Shown: positions 4,538 to 7,548 of the stretch, in pieces
How the letters are laid out: every line of letters begins with the position of its first letter
How positions within the stretch are numbered: the first letter of the stretch is position 1
NCBI GenBank assembly: GCA_030263275.1
Contig: SZOR01000155.1
Span: forward strand, 1-7,548
From: DSNY01 sp016861185
GTDB lineage: Bacteria > Pseudomonadota > Gammaproteobacteria > Burkholderiales > Burkholderiaceae_F
Reading direction: 5' to 3'
DNA length: 7,548 bases
Made by a program: the position numbers and the translations under genes
The notes under the pieces: model-generated
What the model was told of the DNA's origin: nothing
Databases searched by the model: none
What the model saw: only the letters and a program-made list of their open reading frames with translations

Positions 4538-6718
4538 GTGAATCGGAGCATCGGAGCGAAGCTGCGCGGACTCGGCATCGCGGCGGCCGCCGTGCCGGTG
4601 CTGCTGGCGCTGTACGCGCTCGCGCTCGTTCCGTTCACGCCGGCGGTCGACCGCGTGCTGCGGGCGCGCAACGACCGGCCGAGCGTGCTGCTCGCGGCCG
4701 ACGGCTCGCTGCTGGCGACCTTCCGGCGCGGCCATCGCGAGTGGATCGCGCTCGACCGCGTGCCCAAGCACGTCGTGCAGGCGCTCGTCGCGACCGAGGA
4801 CCATCGCTTCTGGGAGCATCGCGGCATCGACTGGCGCCGCACCTTCGCCTCGGTGATCTACACGCTCGCCGGCGACCGGCAGGGCGGCTCGACGATCACG
4901 CAGCAGCTCGCGCGCAATTTTTTCCCCGAAGCGATCGGCCGCGCGCCCACCGTCACGCGCAAACTCAAGGAGATGATCACCGCGGTCAAGATCGAGCGCG
5001 CTTACGGCAAACGCGAGATCCTCGAGGCCTATCTGAACACGGTTTCGTTTCACTACAACGCGAACGGCCTCGAAATGGCCGCGCGCACCTATTTCGACAA
5101 GCCGGCCGCGGAGCTGACGCTGCTCGAAGGCGCCACGCTCGTCGGCATGCTCAAGGGCACGCGCGCGTACAACCCGGTGCTCAACCCGGAGCGCGCGCGC
5201 GAGCGGCGCAACCTCGTGCTCGCGCAGATGGTCAGGCACGGCATGCTCGAAGCGAAGAGCTACGAGCGGCTGCGCCGGCAGCCGCTGCGGATCGACTTCG
5301 AGCGCCAGGATCTCGACCTCGGTCCGGCGCCGCATTTCGCCGAGGCGGTGCGGCGTTTCCTGCTCGACTGGGGCGAAGCGCTCGGCTACGACCTGTATGC
5401 GGACGGACTGGTCGTGCACTCGACGCTCGATCCCGCGCTGCAAAGGCTCGCGCTGCAGGCGGTGGCGCGCCAGCTCGACGCGCTGCAGGCGGTCGCCGAC
5501 GTCGAGTGGGCGTTGCCCGATGCGAGGCTGCTGTCGACCCAGTCCGCGCCCTACCGGCGGATGCGCGCGCGCGTCGAGCCGTTCCGCCATTTCTGGAACG
5601 CGCGCGGCGAGCTGGTCGACGCCTTCATCCGCGAATCGCCCGAGTACGCGCGGCTGATCGAAGACGGGATGTCGAAGGACGAAGCGCTCGCGCAGCTGCG
5701 CGCGGACGGTGCCTTCATGGCCGCGCTGCGCGCGCGCAAGACGCGGCTCGAGGCGGGTTTCGTCGCGCTCGATCCGCGCGACGGTGCGGTGCGCGCGTGG
5801 GTCGGCGCGCGCGACTTCGCGCTCGACCGCTACGACCACGTGCAGCAGGCGCGCCGGCAGCCGGGATCCACCTTCAAACCCTTCGTCTACGGCGCGGCGC
5901 TCGAAGCGGGCATCGATCCGGCGCGCCAGTTCCAGGACCGGCCGGTGGCGATCCGCGTGGCGGGCGGCGGCGTGTGGCGGCCGGGGGACGCGGGCGGCGC
6001 GACCGGGCGCATGCTGACGCTGGAGGAAGCGCTCGCGCAGTCGCGCAACACGGTCACCGCGCAGCTCGTCGAGGAAGTGGGCGCGCGCCGCGTGGCGCAG
6101 TTTGCGCAGCGCATGGGCGTGCGCGAAAGCCCGCTCGACGCGGTGCCTTCGCTCGCGCTCGGCACGAGCCCCGTCAGTCTGCTCGAGATGGCGAGCGCCT
6201 ACGCAACGATCGCCGCGCAGGGCGAGTACCGCGCGCCGCGGCTCGTCGCGCGCATCGCCGACCGCGAAGGCCGCGTGCTCGCCGACTTCGCGCCGCCGGC
6301 GGGCGAACGCGTGCTCGAGCCCGGAATCGCCGCCGAGCTGACCGAGATGCTGCGTGCCGCGGTCGACCGCGGCACCGCGCGCGGCATCCGCGACGTGCAC
6401 GGCATCGCCCCCGATGTCGCCGGCAAGACCGGTACGACGCAGAACAACACCGACGGCTGGTTCGTGCTGATGCACCCGGAGCTGGTGGCCGGCGCGTGGG
6501 TGGGTTTCAACGATCCGCGCGTGACCTTGCGCAGCGACCATTGGGGGCAGGGCGCGCACAACGCGCTACACGTGGTCGGCGACTTCATGCGGCAGGCGAT
6601 CGCCGCGGGCGCGATCGATGCCGGCGCCGCACTGCCGCGCCGCGAGGGCGCGTTCGTCGCGGCGTTGCGCCGCCTGGGCGACGGCATCAGGCGACTTTTC
6701 GGGATCGACCCGCGATAG
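4538..6718 (+). CDS. Class A (bifunctional) penicillin-binding protein, GT51 glycosyltransferase plus transpeptidase
   Basis: Inner-membrane peptidoglycan synthase of 726 residues that polymerises lipid II into glycan strands and crosslinks the stem peptides. It starts at GTG 4538, with GGAAGGA (4524-4530) 7 nt upstream inside the end of the preceding gene, so translation is probably coupled. A short cytoplasmic tail is followed by one membrane helix (about 12-33). The GT51 domain (about 50-250) has ATEDHRFWEHRG with catalytic Glu87, GGSTITQQLARNFF (116-129), and RKLKE with Glu145. A linker follows (GLVVHSTLDPALQ, 290-302), then an extra segment (about 320-403). The transpeptidase domain (about 404-690) has Ser444-x-x-Lys447 (STFK), SRN 502-504 and KTGTT 630-634. 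All catalytic motifs are intact. The C-terminus is basic (RRLGDGIRRLFG). It is shorter than E. coli PBP1a/1b, and I do not assign it to mrcA, mrcB or pbpC. The linker resembles class A proteins of several distant phyla. Confidence 0.95.
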   Translation: MNRSIGAKLRGLGIAAAAVPVLLALYALALVPFTPAVDRVLRARNDRPSVLLAADGSLLATFRRGHREWIALDRVPKHVVQALVATEDHRFWEHRGIDWRRTFASVIYTLAGDRQGGSTITQQLARNFFPEAIGRAPTVTRKLKEMITAVKIERAYGKREILEAYLNTVSFHYNANGLEMAARTYFDKPAAELTLLEGATLVGMLKGTRAYNPVLNPERARERRNLVLAQMVRHGMLEAKSYERLRRQPLRIDFERQDLDLGPAPHFAEAVRRFLLDWGEALGYDLYADGLVVHSTLDPALQRLALQAVARQLDALQAVADVEWALPDARLLSTQSAPYRRMRARVEPFRHFWNARGELVDAFIRESPEYARLIEDGMSKDEALAQLRADGAFMAALRARKTRLEAGFVALDPRDGAVRAWVGARDFALDRYDHVQQARRQPGSTFKPFVYGAALEAGIDPARQFQDRPVAIRVAGGGVWRPGDAGGATGRMLTLEEALAQSRNTVTAQLVEEVGARRVAQFAQRMGVRESPLDAVPSLALGTSPVSLLEMASAYATIAAQGEYRAPRLVARIADREGRVLADFAPPAGERVLEPGIAAELTEMLRAAVDRGTARGIRDVHGIAPDVAGKTGTTQNNTDGWFVLMHPELVAGAWVGFNDPRVTLRSDHWGQGAHNALHVVGDFMRQAIAAGAIDAGAALPRREGAFVAALRRLGDGIRRLFGIDPR

Positions 6719-6733
6719 CGCTGGGTTCAGCGC
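6718..6733. terminator. Hairpin spanning two convergent stop codons
   Basis: GCGCTG (6718-6723) and CAGCGC (6728-6733) form a perfect 6-bp stem with a GGTT loop. It covers the last base of the penicillin-binding-protein stop and the whole stop codon of the opposing kinase gene (complement of 6727-6729). The two genes are separated by only 8 nt, and neither strand has a T-run, so any terminator role is weak. It is the only structure available between the convergent genes. Confidence 0.25.
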
Positions 6734-7548
6734 GCCGGCCACAGCAGCGCGGCGCCGCGCACGCCCGACGAATCGCCGTGGCGATGGCGCACGAGCCGCG
6801 TGTCGACGCGATCCGAGAACACGTGGCGGCCCCAGCGCCGTGGCACCTCGTCGTACAGCGCGTCGATGTTCGACAGGCCGCCGCCGAGCACGATCACGTC
6901 CGGATCGACGACGTTGATCACGGTCGCGAGCGAACGCGCGAGCCGCTCGCAGTAGCGGTCGAGCGACCGCCTGCACGAGGCATCGCCGGCGAGCGCGCCG
7001 GCGACGATCGCTTCCGCGTCGCGCTCGGCGCCGCCGCCGCGCGCGTGATCGGCGGCGAACCCCGGGCCCGAGAGATACGTCTCGACGCAGCCTGCGCGCC
7101 CGCAGTAGCACGCGGGCGCGGGCGCATCGTCGGCGGTCGGCGCGGGCAGCGGGGTGTGACCCCATTCGCCGGCGATGCCGTTCGGACCGTCGAGCACGCG
7201 CCCGTCGACGACGATGCCGCCGCCCACGCCCGTGCCGAGGATGGCGCCGAAGACCACGCGCGCGCCGGCGGCGGCGCCGTCGATCGCTTCGGACAGGGCG
7301 AAGCAGTTCGCGTCGTTGGCGATTCGCACGGGCCGCGCGAGCGCGCGCTCGAGATCGGCCGCAAGCGGCTGCCCGTTCAGGCAGACCGTATTGCAGTTCT
7401 TCATCCGGCCGGTCGCGCGCGAGACCGCGCCCGGTGTGCCGATGCCGATCGTGCCCTGCGCGCCGAGGGCCGCTTCCGTCTCGCGGATCAGCCCGACGAC
7501 GGTGGCGACGAGTTTCCCGTAGTCTTGCGAAGGCGATGCGATGCGCCG
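6727..7548 (-). CDS. mak: ROK-family sugar kinase, fructokinase (Mak)-like, N-terminus outside window
   Basis: Cytoplasmic ATP-dependent hexose kinase that probably phosphorylates fructose (and perhaps mannose) at C6. The frame is open to the right edge and 273 residues are visible. Compared with about 300 for the family, roughly the first 30, including the DxGGTK phosphate-binding motif, are missing. Recognisable in order: IGIGTPGAVS; KNCNTVCLNGQPL; the catalytic-base region RIANDANC (visible Asp79); the ATP-site stretch AILGTGVGGGIVV; GEWGHTPLP with zinc ligand His131; the ROK zinc cluster CYCGRAGCVE with Cys147, Cys149 and Cys154; DPDVIVLGGGLSN; and the C-terminal RHGDSSGVRGAALLWP. From memory of the family, the LNGQP segment and the C-terminus agree better with E. 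coli Mak than with the related N-acetylglucosamine kinase NagK, which is the main alternative. It converges with the penicillin-binding-protein gene and shows no functional link to it. Confidence 0.9.
   Translation of the reverse strand, partial: RRIASPSQDYGKLVATVVGLIRETEAALGAQGTIGIGTPGAVSRATGRMKNCNTVCLNGQPLAADLERALARPVRIANDANCFALSEAIDGAAAGARVVFGAILGTGVGGGIVVDGRVLDGPNGIAGEWGHTPLPAPTADDAPAPACYCGRAGCVETYLSGPGFAADHARGGGAERDAEAIVAGALAGDASCRRSLDRYCERLARSLATVINVVDPDVIVLGGGLSNIDALYDEVPRRWGRHVFSDRVDTRLVRHRHGDSSGVRGAALLWPAR

Noticed and set aside
3391..4842. A 483-codon minus-strand frame across the LytM end, the transglycosylase-like gene and the synthase start
   Set aside because: It crosses three real plus-strand genes and their gaps and has no recognisable domain.
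4238..6559. A 773-codon open frame on the minus strand opposite the transglycosylase end and the penicillin-binding-protein gene
   Set aside because: The product is a low-complexity Arg/Ala/His/Glu mixture with no domain. It lies antisense to a gene with all catalytic motifs intact, and long antisense frames are expected where third positions are nearly all G or C.

Overview
The window is very GC-rich, densely coded chromosomal DNA from a Gram-negative bacterium, most likely a betaproteobacterium (Burkholderiales or a relative). This placement is an inference. It rests on codon use strongly biased to G/C third positions, an outer-membrane-type lipoprotein, and the specific versions of the LytM peptidase, transglutaminase/TPR lipoprotein and osmoprotectant permease families. 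No mobile element, CRISPR array, rRNA or tRNA was seen.

Layout from left to right: (1) bases 1-675 (+) are the C-terminal part of an osmoprotectant (glycine betaine/choline-type) ABC transporter permease, open through the left edge and possibly the permease half of a binding-protein/permease fusion. (2) A previously easy-to-miss 58-residue secreted or membrane-anchored small protein lies at 705-881 (-), with a good Shine-Dalgarno. (3) A lipoprotein with a transglutaminase-like Cys-His-Asp domain plus tetratricopeptide repeats lies at 979-2127 (-). (4) Divergent from it, 2251-2613 (+) encodes a four-helix SPW-repeat membrane protein behind a possible ECF-sigma-type promoter and a 5' hairpin. 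(5) Three cell-wall genes run in a row on the plus strand: a LytM/M23 endopeptidase (2724-3563), a membrane-anchored lytic-transglycosylase-like protein (3667-4533) and a bifunctional class A penicillin-binding protein (4538-6718). (6) Converging on them at the right edge is a ROK-family sugar kinase closest to fructokinase Mak (6727-7548, -), whose N-terminus is outside the window.

Functionally, the centre of the window is a peptidoglycan synthesis and remodelling cluster. The transglycosylase-like gene and the penicillin-binding-protein gene are only 4 nt apart, and the Shine-Dalgarno of the second lies inside the end of the first. A glycan-strand cleaving enzyme and a glycan polymerase/crosslinker are therefore probably made together, with the endopeptidase encoded just upstream. 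The remaining genes (osmoprotectant uptake, envelope lipoprotein, SPW protein, sugar kinase) look like independent neighbours.

Nothing here is clearly a new multi-gene system. The items most worth a second look are the unannotated small protein, the 39-nt dyad that abuts the Shine-Dalgarno-less start of the LytM gene, the coupled lytic/synthetic wall pair, and the unusual insert in the penicillin-binding protein.
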